Source of the DNA: Chitinophagaceae bacterium | Lineage (GTDB): Bacteria; Bacteroidota; Bacteroidia; Chitinophagales; Chitinophagaceae | Assembly: GCA_019752045.1 (NCBI GenBank) | Contig: JAIEMP010000013.1 | Span: forward strand, 1-64,000 | Length of the DNA: 64,000 nucleotides | Direction of reading: 5' to 3' | Part shown: positions 14,553-22,602 of the stretch, piece by piece | How positions within the stretch are numbered: position 1 is the first letter of the stretch | How the letters are laid out: each line of letters opens with the position of its first letter | The notes under the pieces: generated by a model | Told to the model about the DNA's origin: nothing | The model's input: only the letters and a program-made list of their open reading frames with translations | The model's database searches: none | Program-made: the position numbers and the translations under genes

Positions 14553-16940
14553 TTGCACGATAAAAAACAGCTATCCGAAAGAGACATTTGTACCAAATAC
14601 ATTACACCTGCGCTACAAAGAGCAGGATGGGATATTGAGTCGCAAATATTAGAAGAAGTATCTTTTACCGATGGTAAGATTTACGTTCGGGGTAAGCTAA
14701 CTGCAAGAGGTAAAAGAAAAAGAGCCGATTACATTTTATACTATCGTTCCAACCCTATTGCAATCATAGAAGCAAAGGATAATACTCATTCAATTAGTGC
14801 AGGTATTCAACAGGCTTTGGATTATGCAAGAATATTAGACATTCCATGTGTATTCAGCAGCAATGGAGATGGATTTTTATTTCATGATAGAACTGTCAAA
14901 GATAATTCGATCGAAACAGAATTAACCTTAGAGGCATTTCCCTCACCGGAAGATTTATGGAACCGGTATAAAATCTTCAAGGGCATTCAATCAGCAGAGC
15001 AGGAAAGAATTATTTCACAGGAATATTATTCGGATGGTTCGGGCCGTAAACCAAGATACTACCAGGAAGTCGCTATCAATAGAACGATTGGTGCGATAGC
15101 TAAAGATAAAAACAGGATGCTATTGGTAATGGCAACGGGAACAGGTAAAACATATACTGCTTTTCAAATCGTTTACCGGTTGTGGAAAGCAAAAGTGAAA
15201 AAGAGAATTTTATTTCTTGCTGATAGAAATGTGCTGATATCACAAACAAAGAATAATGACTTTCGCCACTTTGGCGATAAAATGACGTGGGTAAAAAACA
15301 GGCAGGTAGATAAAAGTTATGAAATATATCTGGCCTTATACCAGGGAATATCCGGCAACGAAGTTGAAGCCAATATCTATAAACAATTTTCTCCCGATTT
15401 TTTTGACCTAGTAGTAATAGATGAGTGCCATCGGGGAAGTGCAAAAGATGACAGTGCATGGCGGGAGATACTGGCCTATTTTAAAAACGCTACTCATCTT
15501 GGATTAACCGCTACGCCAAAAGAAACCAACGAAATTTCCAACATTGAATATTTCGGCGATCCTATTTATACCTATTCATTAAAACAGGGCATAGATGATG
15601 GTTTCCTTGCACCTTATCGTGTTGTAAGAATTGGGTTAAATATTGACCTGGAAGGCTGGCGGCCACAAAAAGGAAAATTGGATAAGGAAGGAAACCCGAT
15701 AGAAGACAGAATTTACAACCGCAAAGATTTCGACCGCAATATTGTTATTGATGAACGCACAGATACCGTTGCCAAAAAAATAACTGAGTTTTTAAAAGGC
15801 ACAGGAAGATTTTCGAAAACGATAGTGTTCTGCGTAGATATTAACCATGCAGAAAGGATGCGATCTGCCCTTGCGAACCACAATACCGATCTTGTAAAAG
15901 AAAATTACAAATACATCGTACAGATAACCGGCGATAATGAAGAAGGCAAAAGAGAATTAGACAACTTTATTAATGTAGAAGAAAAATACCCCGTGATTGC
16001 TACTACTTCTAAATTAATGAGTACTGGTGTAGATGCACAAACCTGCAAGGTGATTGTGCTGGATAGTAATATTGCCAGCATGACCGAGTTCAAACAAATC
16101 ATTGGCAGGGGTACAAGAATAAGAGAAGATTTCGGGAAACTATATTTCACCATTCTTGATTTCAGAAATGTAACTGACCTGTTTGCCGATCCTGATTTTG
16201 ACGGGCCGCCGATCCGAATTAAAGAAGCTGCCGAAGGCGATGATCTTTCTACTGTTGAGTTAGAAGAGGAAGAAATAGAAGATCTCATAATTGATAATGT
16301 AAGTGGTGAGGAAATAAAAATAAGAAAGCCGGTTCGCTACCCCGACAATGATATGCAAACGATGGCCCGGGAACGAAAGCCAAAAATATTTATAAATGGC
16401 GTTGACGTTTCTGTATTAGTATCAAGAGAAATGTATTTTGATAATGAAGGCAAACCCATAACCGTAAGCCTGAAAGACCATACAAAAGAAATTATCAAAA
16501 ATCATTACGCATCAATGGATGAGTTCCTGAACAAATGGAACCATACCGAAAAGAAAGCCGCCATTGTAAAGGAGCTGGAAGAACAAGGAGTATTAGTAGC
16601 AGCATTACAGGATGCCGTGAATAAAGAACTGGATTTATTTGATTTGGTTTGCCATGTGGCATACGATCAGCCGCCGCTGACAAGAAAAGAAAGAGCCAAT
16701 AATGTAAAAAAACGAAACTACTTTACGAAGTATGGTGAACAGGCAAAAAAAGTAGTAGATGCTTTGCTGGATAAATATGCGGATGAAGGCATAACCACTA
16801 TTGAAAGTGCGGAAGTATTATCAATTGACCCTTTATCTAACTTCGGCACTCCGTATGAAATTATACAGGCATTTGGCGGAAAAGAAAATTACAATGATGC
16901 CGTAAAGGAGTTGGAGAAACAATTATATCAATTTGCTTAG
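14553..16940 (+). CDS. hsdR: Type I restriction enzyme subunit R (HsdR, EcoEI-like)
   Basis: The ATP-dependent motor and nuclease subunit of a type I restriction system, 795 residues. The N-terminal nuclease domain shows D59 and EAK (E73, K75) of the PD-(D/E)xK site. The SF2 helicase has ATGTGKT (194-200), DECH (290-293), LTATPKE and 'QIIGRGTRIRED'. A C-terminal EcoEI_R-type specificity/assembly domain follows. The start is a TTG at 14553; an in-frame stop lies 18 bp upstream, and the 'LSERDICTKYITPAL' opening fits the family, so no longer start is possible. It belongs with hsdM and hsdS at 17.9-20.9 kb, separated by a DUF3800 gene. Confidence 0.95.
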   Translation: MHDKKQLSERDICTKYITPALQRAGWDIESQILEEVSFTDGKIYVRGKLTARGKRKRADYILYYRSNPIAIIEAKDNTHSISAGIQQALDYARILDIPCVFSSNGDGFLFHDRTVKDNSIETELTLEAFPSPEDLWNRYKIFKGIQSAEQERIISQEYYSDGSGRKPRYYQEVAINRTIGAIAKDKNRMLLVMATGTGKTYTAFQIVYRLWKAKVKKRILFLADRNVLISQTKNNDFRHFGDKMTWVKNRQVDKSYEIYLALYQGISGNEVEANIYKQFSPDFFDLVVIDECHRGSAKDDSAWREILAYFKNATHLGLTATPKETNEISNIEYFGDPIYTYSLKQGIDDGFLAPYRVVRIGLNIDLEGWRPQKGKLDKEGNPIEDRIYNRKDFDRNIVIDERTDTVAKKITEFLKGTGRFSKTIVFCVDINHAERMRSALANHNTDLVKENYKYIVQITGDNEEGKRELDNFINVEEKYPVIATTSKLMSTGVDAQTCKVIVLDSNIASMTEFKQIIGRGTRIREDFGKLYFTILDFRNVTDLFADPDFDGPPIRIKEAAEGDDLSTVELEEEEIEDLIIDNVSGEEIKIRKPVRYPDNDMQTMARERKPKIFINGVDVSVLVSREMYFDNEGKPITVSLKDHTKEIIKNHYASMDEFLNKWNHTEKKAAIVKELEEQGVLVAALQDAVNKELDLFDLVCHVAYDQPPLTRKERANNVKKRNYFTKYGEQAKKVVDALLDKYADEGITTIESAEVLSIDPLSNFGTPYEIIQAFGGKENYNDAVKELEKQLYQFA

Positions 16941-17037
16941 GTTTGATTAAAAAATACTTTGGGGTACCATTTTGGTGACTTCAACAAAATGGCTGTAATA
17001 GACAGAAGTGTAAATTGAAAATAACGATACTTTTTTA

Positions 17038-17823
17038 ATGAAATACAGAATTTACATAGATGAAGTGGGCAACTCTGATATAAAAAGCTCTGCAAACGAA
17101 GATCACCGCTTTCTTTGCCTTACCGGAGTTATTTTCAGGCTTGATTATGTAAGCGAGGTATTGCAGCCTGAATTAGAAGCATTAAAAGCTAAGTACTTTG
17201 GCTCACATCCTGACGACCCGGTAATATTTCACCGGAAAGAATTGGTGTATAAAAAACACCCTTTTCAAGTATTGGCCAATCCGGAAACTTCAAAAGCTTT
17301 CGATGAAGAATTTCTACAACTCCTCGCTAAATGGGATTACAAGGTAATTGGAGTGGTAATTGACAAGCAGGAGCATAATAATAACTACGCTGACACCTGG
17401 AAATATGACCCCTATCATTATTGCCAGGAAATATTATTGGAGCGGTACAAACTGTTTTTAAATATTCAGAATGCATCCGGCGATGTAATGATTGAATCAA
17501 GAGGGGGAAAAGAAGATATAAGATTGAAGAAATCCTTCAGAACACTGATGGACAAGGGAACTAACTATCTTACAGCAGAAGAATTAAATGAACGTATTAC
17601 TTCTAAAGAACTAAAAGTAAAAGCAAAAGGGGCCAATGTGGCTGGTTTGCAATTAGCCGATTTGATTGACCATTCTGTAAGAAGGTATGCCTTTAAAAAT
17701 ATCCTTAAAATGGATGATGGGAAAACTACTTTTTCAGATGCAATTATTGATGTGTTGGCGGCCAGTAAGTTTTTTAAATACAAAGGAAGAATCTATGGTT
17801 ATGGCGTTAAGAAACTTCCCTAA
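17038..17823 (+). CDS. DUF3800 protein inside the type I restriction locus
   Basis: A 261-residue protein with the DUF3800 signature: 'YIDEVGNSD' near the N-terminus (D8, E9), a following 'HRFLCLTGVIF', a central 'VIGVVIDKQEH' strand, 'DVMIESRGGKED', and C-terminal 'GLQLADLIDHSVRRY' with a conserved Asp. DUF3800 is an RNase H-like fold family that often occurs in phage and defence contexts; its activity is mostly unproven. Here it lies between hsdR and hsdM on the same strand, about 100 bp after hsdR and 130 bp before hsdM. The position suggests a role tied to the restriction system or a passenger. An inverted repeat (CCATTTTG/CAAAATGG, 16967-16992) precedes it. Confidence 0.85.
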   Translation: MKYRIYIDEVGNSDIKSSANEDHRFLCLTGVIFRLDYVSEVLQPELEALKAKYFGSHPDDPVIFHRKELVYKKHPFQVLANPETSKAFDEEFLQLLAKWDYKVIGVVIDKQEHNNNYADTWKYDPYHYCQEILLERYKLFLNIQNASGDVMIESRGGKEDIRLKKSFRTLMDKGTNYLTAEELNERITSKELKVKAKGANVAGLQLADLIDHSVRRYAFKNILKMDDGKTTFSDAIIDVLAASKFFKYKGRIYGYGVKKLP

Positions 17824-17869
17824 AAAAAGAAACCCCTCGAAAGGGGCAAGGGCCATACAACCCTCCACC

Positions 17870-17883
17870 TCCGCATAAGCGGA
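17870..17883. repeat. Short palindrome TCCGCATAAGCGGA
   Basis: A 14-bp palindrome in the gap between the DUF3800 gene and hsdM. It resembles the TCC..C-N-G..GGA palindromes found in the degenerate tRNA copies and the TPP riboswitch. A CCCCTcgaaAGGGG hairpin also lies in this gap. Confidence 0.5.
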
Positions 17884-17953
17884 TTAACGTAAAAGTAGTA
17901 AATTATTTTTTACTACAAAATGTAAAAGCATATTTGTAACATAATCTTTGTAA

Positions 17954-19384
17954 ATGAGCAACTTAACCTCCACCATAAAATCCATTCAGGACATCATGCG
18001 CAAAGACGCCGGTGTGGATGGCGATGCACAACGTATCTCACAACTCGGCTGGATGCTCTTCCTCAAAATATTTGATGAGATGGAAGAAGAATGGGATACG
18101 ATTAAAGAAAATTATAAATCTCCCATACGTACAGACCTGCGCTGGCGCCACTGGGCTGCCGATGCAGAAGGTATGACAGGTGATGAGTTGCTGGACTTTG
18201 TAAACAACACCCTCTTCCCAACCATGAAGAACATGAAGCTGCGCAATAATAAAGATGCAGCTAAAATGGTAAGAGATGTGTTTGAAGACAGCTACAACTA
18301 CATGAAGAGCGGTACACTGCTGCGGCAAGTGATCAATAAAATAAATACCGACATCAACCTGAACACACAGGCCGAACGACATGCCTTTAATGATATTTAC
18401 GAACAGATACTCCGTGACCTGCAGAGTGCCGGCAATGCCGGTGAGTTTTATACACCACGGCCGATAACACAGTTTATTGTAGAAATGATAGACCCTAAGC
18501 TGGGAGAAACCATTCTTGACCCCGCATGTGGCACAGCGGGATATTTAGTAAATGCCATTGAACATATCCGGAAAAACAGTAAAGTAAAAACGCTGGCAGA
18601 AAGAGATAAATTACAAAACAGTATAAAAGGCGTAGAGAAAAAACCACTGCCGCATATGCTGGCTACTACCAATTTAATACTGCACGGTATAGAAGTGCCC
18701 ACCATTGAGCATGATAACTACCTGAATAAAACATGGGCCAACTGGACAGAAAAAGAACGGGTGAATGTAATAATTACCAACCCGCCCTTTGGTGGTATGG
18801 AAGAAGATGGTGTAGAAAATAATTTTCCATTAACCTACCGAACAAGAGAAACAGCCAATCTCTTTATGGCACTCATCATTCATTTATTAAAAGATGAAGG
18901 CCGCTGCGGATTGGTATTGCCCGATGGATTTTTATTTGGCGAAGGTGTGGCCACAAGAATAAAAGAAAACCTGCTGGAAAAATGCAACCTGCATACCATT
19001 GTACGATTGCCCAATGGAGTGTTTGCACCATACACCGGTATTAAAACAAATTTATTGTTTTTTGAAAAAGGAAAACCCACCAAAGACATCTGGTATTTTG
19101 AACACCCCTACCCGGATGGTGTAAAAATGTATAATAAAACCAAACCCATTAACATAAAAGAGTTTGACTTAGAAAAAGCATGGTGGAAGAAAAGAGTGGA
19201 GAATGAATATGCCTGGAAAGTAAGTGTAGATGAAATAAAGAAGCGGAATTACAATCTTGATATAAAAAATCCGAAGGCAGCTGAAGCACAACATTCTTAC
19301 ACAAGTAATGAGTTGCTTGAGTTATTGGATAAAAGTTTTAGCCGTAGCCATGAATTGTTAGGACAGTTAAAAGCAGAATTATGA
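17954..19384 (+). CDS. hsdM: Type I DNA methyltransferase subunit M (HsdM)
   Basis: The N6-adenine methyltransferase subunit of the type I system, 476 residues. The N-terminal helical domain (about 1-150) precedes a Rossmann-like methyltransferase domain with the SAM-binding motif DPACGTAGYL (189-198) and the catalytic motif NPPF (276-279). 'EFYTPRPITQFIVEMIDP' is the typical junction between the two domains. Its stop codon overlaps the hsdS start codon (ATGA), so M and S are translationally coupled, which fits the 2M:1S stoichiometric assembly. With HsdR it forms the full restriction complex. Confidence 0.96.
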   Translation: MSNLTSTIKSIQDIMRKDAGVDGDAQRISQLGWMLFLKIFDEMEEEWDTIKENYKSPIRTDLRWRHWAADAEGMTGDELLDFVNNTLFPTMKNMKLRNNKDAAKMVRDVFEDSYNYMKSGTLLRQVINKINTDINLNTQAERHAFNDIYEQILRDLQSAGNAGEFYTPRPITQFIVEMIDPKLGETILDPACGTAGYLVNAIEHIRKNSKVKTLAERDKLQNSIKGVEKKPLPHMLATTNLILHGIEVPTIEHDNYLNKTWANWTEKERVNVIITNPPFGGMEEDGVENNFPLTYRTRETANLFMALIIHLLKDEGRCGLVLPDGFLFGEGVATRIKENLLEKCNLHTIVRLPNGVFAPYTGIKTNLLFFEKGKPTKDIWYFEHPYPDGVKMYNKTKPINIKEFDLEKAWWKKRVENEYAWKVSVDEIKKRNYNLDIKNPKAAEAQHSYTSNELLELLDKSFSRSHELLGQLKAEL

Positions 19385-20934
19385 ATGTTCTAATTTGGCA
19401 AAATGTTTTTTTTAATAATATCCCCACATATATCTCATTGATTAATGAGGCATTGGCAAATGAGTTTCCCTTAGAACCACTTTCAAATCACATTAAAGTA
19501 CAAGGGGGATATTCATTCAAGGCAAATGAGTATAGAAGCGAAGGCATACCGATTATACGAATCTCTGACTTTCAGGATGAAAAAATTGATTTGTCTTCAG
19601 TAAGATATTATAAGGAGGAAAAAGCATTTGATAAATTTGAATTGTTTCCTGGCGATATTATAATTGCAATGACAGGTGGAACAATTGGGAAATTAGCAAT
19701 TGTACAAGAAGGATTAGGAAAGTTATACCTAAATCAAAGGGTTGGCAAGTTTTCAATCATTAATAAAAATGAATTTGAACCTGAATATATCTACTGGCTG
19801 GCAAGAGGAATTCAGGATAAAGTAAAAAACTTGGGTTATGGCGGTGCGCAGCCAAATATTGGTAACTCACAAATTGAAGCATTGCGTTTTTCATTTCCTT
19901 CCAAAAAAATTCAATTGAAAATAATTGAATTCTTAAACGATATAAAGGAGAATAAATTAAAGAGTAAAATATATTTTAATGAGGTAGTTGAAAATAAAAT
20001 AAAAAAATATCAATCTGCAGGTGTGAATTTGTTTACAGTATTAGAGGAATGTGATAATCAACAAACCCATCTCCAACTTCTCCGCCAGGCTATTTTACAA
20101 GAAGCAGTACAAGGCAAACTTACCAAACAAAACAAAGATGATGAACCAGCAGCTAAATTATTACAACGCATAAAAACCGAAAAGCAAAAACTGATAGCAG
20201 CAGGCAAACTAAAAAAAGAAAAAGAACTACCACCCATTACTGAAGATGAAATACCATTTGAATTGCCAATGGGTTGGGTGTGGTGCAGGTTGGGGGAGAT
20301 TGGCAATATTATGGATGGTGCCATTATTGATGGTCCTTTTGGGACTTCAATAGACGTTAAAAGGGATTATATTACTGAAGGAATTCCAGTAATTAGAATG
20401 ATGAATATTAAACCTTATCGGTTTTTAACAAACGAATTAAAATTTGTTTCAGAAAATAAGTTTGAAGAGTTAAAAAGATATAATATTCAACCAGCTGATA
20501 TTGTTTTTTCAAAAGTTGGTGCGGGCATAGGAGAAGCTTGTATTGTTCCTGAAACAATAAAAATTGCTATGATATCTACAACAGGAGTAACAAGATTTAG
20601 AGTGGGTCAAATTGTTGACCCTTTGTATTTATGTCACTTTCTAAATTCCTATAAACCTGAATTCATCAGGCTAGCTTCGACAACTGCTCAACCTTTTTTA
20701 AATATGGCAACAATTAAAAGGGTACTCTTTCCTCTCCCCCCACTTTCCGAGCAGCACCGCATAATAACCAAAGTGCAGCAGTTGCTGCAAATAGTAAACC
20801 AGTTAGAGCAGCAGGTAGCCCATAGCCAAGCTCAGACCGGCCAATTGCTGCAGGCGGTATTAAAAGAGGCGTTTAGTAATACCGGCAAAGTGTATGAGGA
20901 AAATGAGATGATGACGATGGCGGCGGAGGAATAA
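19381..20934 (+). CDS. hsdS: Type I specificity subunit (HsdS)
   Basis: The DNA-recognition subunit, 517 residues, with two target recognition domains. TRD1 (about 25-190) contains 'GDIIIAMTGGTIGKLAIV'. TRD2 (about 290-470) contains 'ADIVFSKVGAGIGEACIV'. Each is followed by a conserved helical spacer: 'QTHLQLLRQAILQEAVQGKL' after TRD1 and 'SEQHRIITKVQQLLQIVNQLEQQV' after TRD2. The two recognition domains are more AT-rich and less like each other than the helical parts, as expected for swapped specificity domains. The recognition sequence cannot be read from the protein. No second hsdS or invertase is present nearby. Confidence 0.95.
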   Translation: MNVLIWQNVFFNNIPTYISLINEALANEFPLEPLSNHIKVQGGYSFKANEYRSEGIPIIRISDFQDEKIDLSSVRYYKEEKAFDKFELFPGDIIIAMTGGTIGKLAIVQEGLGKLYLNQRVGKFSIINKNEFEPEYIYWLARGIQDKVKNLGYGGAQPNIGNSQIEALRFSFPSKKIQLKIIEFLNDIKENKLKSKIYFNEVVENKIKKYQSAGVNLFTVLEECDNQQTHLQLLRQAILQEAVQGKLTKQNKDDEPAAKLLQRIKTEKQKLIAAGKLKKEKELPPITEDEIPFELPMGWVWCRLGEIGNIMDGAIIDGPFGTSIDVKRDYITEGIPVIRMMNIKPYRFLTNELKFVSENKFEELKRYNIQPADIVFSKVGAGIGEACIVPETIKIAMISTTGVTRFRVGQIVDPLYLCHFLNSYKPEFIRLASTTAQPFLNMATIKRVLFPLPPLSEQHRIITKVQQLLQIVNQLEQQVAHSQAQTGQLLQAVLKEAFSNTGKVYEENEMMTMAAEE

Positions 20935-20961
20935 ATTTTATAAATAAATTAAAGTAAACTT

Positions 20962-21336
20962 ATGGCAACAACTGCAGCTAATAACAATTCGTTTTGGGGT
21001 ATGATAATTTACGAGATTAAAGGAGACGGAACATTGTATGGCACATGGAAAAATAACCAACTATCAAATGATTCTATATTAGGTGAAATTGCAAGAAAGA
21101 ATGATAACAATCCTGATATTGAAGGCTTATATACTGTTTCATGGATTGAAGAAAACAATCAACCTCAAGTAGGTACTTTAACTATAAATCTAATTGAAAA
21201 TAATACCGCCCTTTCTTTTGAATGGCAAGATTCAAATAACCAAGAAGTTTTTAGAGGGATGGGGATGCCGATTGGTTTAGACCGAATTGCCGTTACTTAT
21301 TGGAATACGGTCCAAGCTTTACAATTATCCTTTTAA
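20962..21336 (+). CDS. Small unknown protein directly after hsdS
   Basis: A 124-residue soluble protein that starts 28 bp after hsdS on the same strand. It has no signal peptide or membrane segment. The pattern of alternating hydrophobic residues, with 'IEGLYTVSWIEENNQPQVGTLTINLIE' and 'ALSFEWQDSNNQEVFRGMGMPIGLDRIAV', suggests a small beta-barrel or beta-sandwich similar in style to lipocalin-like domains. I do not recognise a family. Its place at the end of the restriction operon makes it a candidate accessory protein, but this is context only. The base composition is AT-rich like hsdS. Confidence 0.6.
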   Translation: MATTAANNNSFWGMIIYEIKGDGTLYGTWKNNQLSNDSILGEIARKNDNNPDIEGLYTVSWIEENNQPQVGTLTINLIENNTALSFEWQDSNNQEVFRGMGMPIGLDRIAVTYWNTVQALQLSF

Positions 21337-21452
21337 TAGCTTCAAATAGTATATTTTAAATATCAGCAAACAATTCATAAAAGCCTTAATGAAAAAAAGA
21401 AAAGATTGGATTACACAATGTGGTGTGCAGATATTGAGCTGGTAAGAGTTTT

Positions 21453-21488
21453 GAAAATGAGGAGTAATTTATGGCAGCGGAGGAGTGA
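21453..21488 (+). repeat. Decayed copy of the hsdS 3' end
   Basis: Thirty-six bases (GAAAATGAGGAG, then ATGGCAGCGGAGGAGTGA) closely match the last codons of hsdS at 20900-20934 (GAAAATGAG..., ATGGCGGCGGAGGAATAA), in the same frame and ending in a stop. It suggests that the small gene at 20962-21336 was placed between hsdS and a duplicated hsdS end, or that a duplication occurred. The match is short. Confidence 0.4.
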
Positions 21489-21498
21489 GATCCGTATC

Positions 21499-21534
21499 TT
21501 ACCTGTACAACCTCAAAAGAGGTTGTACAGGTAA
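21499..21534 (+). terminator. 16-bp perfect inverted repeat, probable terminator of the restriction operon
   Basis: The arm TTACCTGTACAACCTC and its exact complement are separated by AAAA and followed by AAACC. The stem is long enough to end transcription, although the T run is poor on both strands. It separates the restriction operon from the toxin-antitoxin-chaperone module and could also be a protein-binding palindrome. Confidence 0.55.
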
Positions 21535-21570
21535 AAACCATTACCATTTAAAATTTTTAACCGGGCAAAC

Positions 21571-21601
21571 TTTGGAATTCAGGAATTTGGCCTTATGTTT
21601 G
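21571..21601 (+). promoter_or_regulatory. Bacteroidota promoter of the toxin-antitoxin-chaperone module
   Basis: TTTG (21571-21574), a 19-bp spacer, and TATGTTTG (21594-21601) match the -33 TTTG and -7 TAnnTTTG consensus with the expected spacing. The predicted start of transcription lies about 6-7 bp after the -7 box, inside the palindrome at 21603-21620. Confidence 0.75.
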
Positions 21602-21602
21602 C

Positions 21603-21620
21603 CTTAACTTATAAGTTAAG
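21603..21620 (+). promoter_or_regulatory. 18-bp perfect palindrome, predicted autoregulatory operator
   Basis: CTTAACTTATAAGTTAAG is a perfect palindrome directly after the -7 box and directly before the TTG start codon of the first gene. An XRE-type antitoxin is encoded in the operon. Such antitoxins usually repress their own promoter by binding a palindrome over the start site, so this is the expected operator. Binding has not been shown. Confidence 0.7.
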
Positions 21621-22130
21621 TTGATAGTTCAATTCATTGAAATACCGGAGCTGGCTTTTGAAAAAGTGCATTATTATACCGTGCTGCTGGAGGGTCGACC
21701 TCATTCAGAATTCAGGGATTTTCAAATCCGTATGACACTGCAGAAAAAAGACAGGACTGATCTGGCAGAAATAAACCGGTATATACAACAAATAGGAGAC
21801 GAGTATGGCGCACACACACAACATTTCAAAAAAGAAGACGCTGCAGAGCGATTACCCCCGCCTTATCATGTGTTCATTGAAACAGAGGAACCCAATGATT
21901 ACGGGCTTCGTCTTTACTGCATCCGTCTTTCACCTTCCGTAGTTATTTTATTAAACGGCGACAGGAAAACCGCATTAAAAGTGCATGATTGCAACAACTG
22001 CTATGTGCATTTTGACCGTGCAAGAAAAATATCCCGTGAAATAGACCGGGCCATTACAGATGGGTTTATTGAAATAGACGACGATGAAAAAGAACTCATT
22101 CTTGATGAAGATTTTGACATAACTATATAA
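21621..22130 (+). CDS. Predicted toxin (RelE/HigB-like) of a toxin-antitoxin-chaperone module
   Basis: A 169-residue acidic protein, first gene of a three-gene operon. The central segment 'YGLRLYCIRLSPSVVILLNGDRKTA' followed by 'FDRARKISREIDRAI' (about 94-145) has the strand-strand-helix layout of RelE/HigB toxins ('R.y...-...vvLLhgf.KK...A...I'), but this is a distant match. The N-terminal part (about 15-85) is extra, and an acidic tail (EIDDDEKELILDEDFD) follows. It starts at a TTG directly after the operator palindrome, and a stop codon lies just upstream in frame. Toxicity is inferred from context: an XRE gene follows at 22 bp, then a SecB-like gene. An alternative is a DNA-modification or sensing protein of unknown type. 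Confidence 0.6.
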   Translation: MIVQFIEIPELAFEKVHYYTVLLEGRPHSEFRDFQIRMTLQKKDRTDLAEINRYIQQIGDEYGAHTQHFKKEDAAERLPPPYHVFIETEEPNDYGLRLYCIRLSPSVVILLNGDRKTALKVHDCNNCYVHFDRARKISREIDRAITDGFIEIDDDEKELILDEDFDITI

Positions 22131-22152
22131 AGGAAAAGGAACCACAACTCCC

Positions 22153-22602
22153 ATGATAAAAAAGAAAAAAATACTAAAAGCAGAAGCTCTCCCTGAATTC
22201 AAAGCGTCTGTTGATGCGATGCCGGAGGACAGCAAAATATTTGTTGATAAGTCTCTGGAGATTGCTCATTACATTTTCAGGTTAATGGATCAAAAGGGAA
22301 TGAAACAAAAAGACCTGGCTTCTAAAATGGGTAAAACAGAGGCAGAGCTGAGCAAGATTTTAGCTGGCATGCATAATCTTACGCTTCGTTCTGTTGCCAA
22401 ACTGGAGGCTGCGCTTGGTGCAACTATTATTTGCACTCCTGTAAATAAAAAAATTGCATTCCCTAAGTTGAATTCGGAAAGAACTAGCTACGCAGTATCA
22501 GAAAAAAAACCGGAACGCACTGCTCATACGTTGAGCGGCTATGGCATGGTTGTTCAAATGAATACGAATAATGGTTTTCAAAACAGTTCACAGGCAATAT
22601 GA
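22153..22602 (+). CDS. XRE-family antitoxin with long C-terminal tail
   Basis: A 149-residue protein with an HTH_3 (XRE) DNA-binding domain at about 38-95 ('IFRLMDQKGMKQKDLASKMG', 'ELSKILAGMHNLTLRSVAKLE'), resembling HigA antitoxins. The roughly 54 residues after it (96-149) are not part of the HTH, are rich in Ser/Thr/Asn and end in GFQNSSQAI. In known toxin-antitoxin-chaperone systems a C-terminal chaperone-addiction (ChAD) tail makes the antitoxin depend on a SecB-like chaperone, and this tail is a candidate for that function. An AGGAAAAGGA Shine-Dalgarno-like stretch precedes it. Its stop codon overlaps the next start (ATGA). Confidence 0.85.
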   Translation: MIKKKKILKAEALPEFKASVDAMPEDSKIFVDKSLEIAHYIFRLMDQKGMKQKDLASKMGKTEAELSKILAGMHNLTLRSVAKLEAALGATIICTPVNKKIAFPKLNSERTSYAVSEKKPERTAHTLSGYGMVVQMNTNNGFQNSSQAI

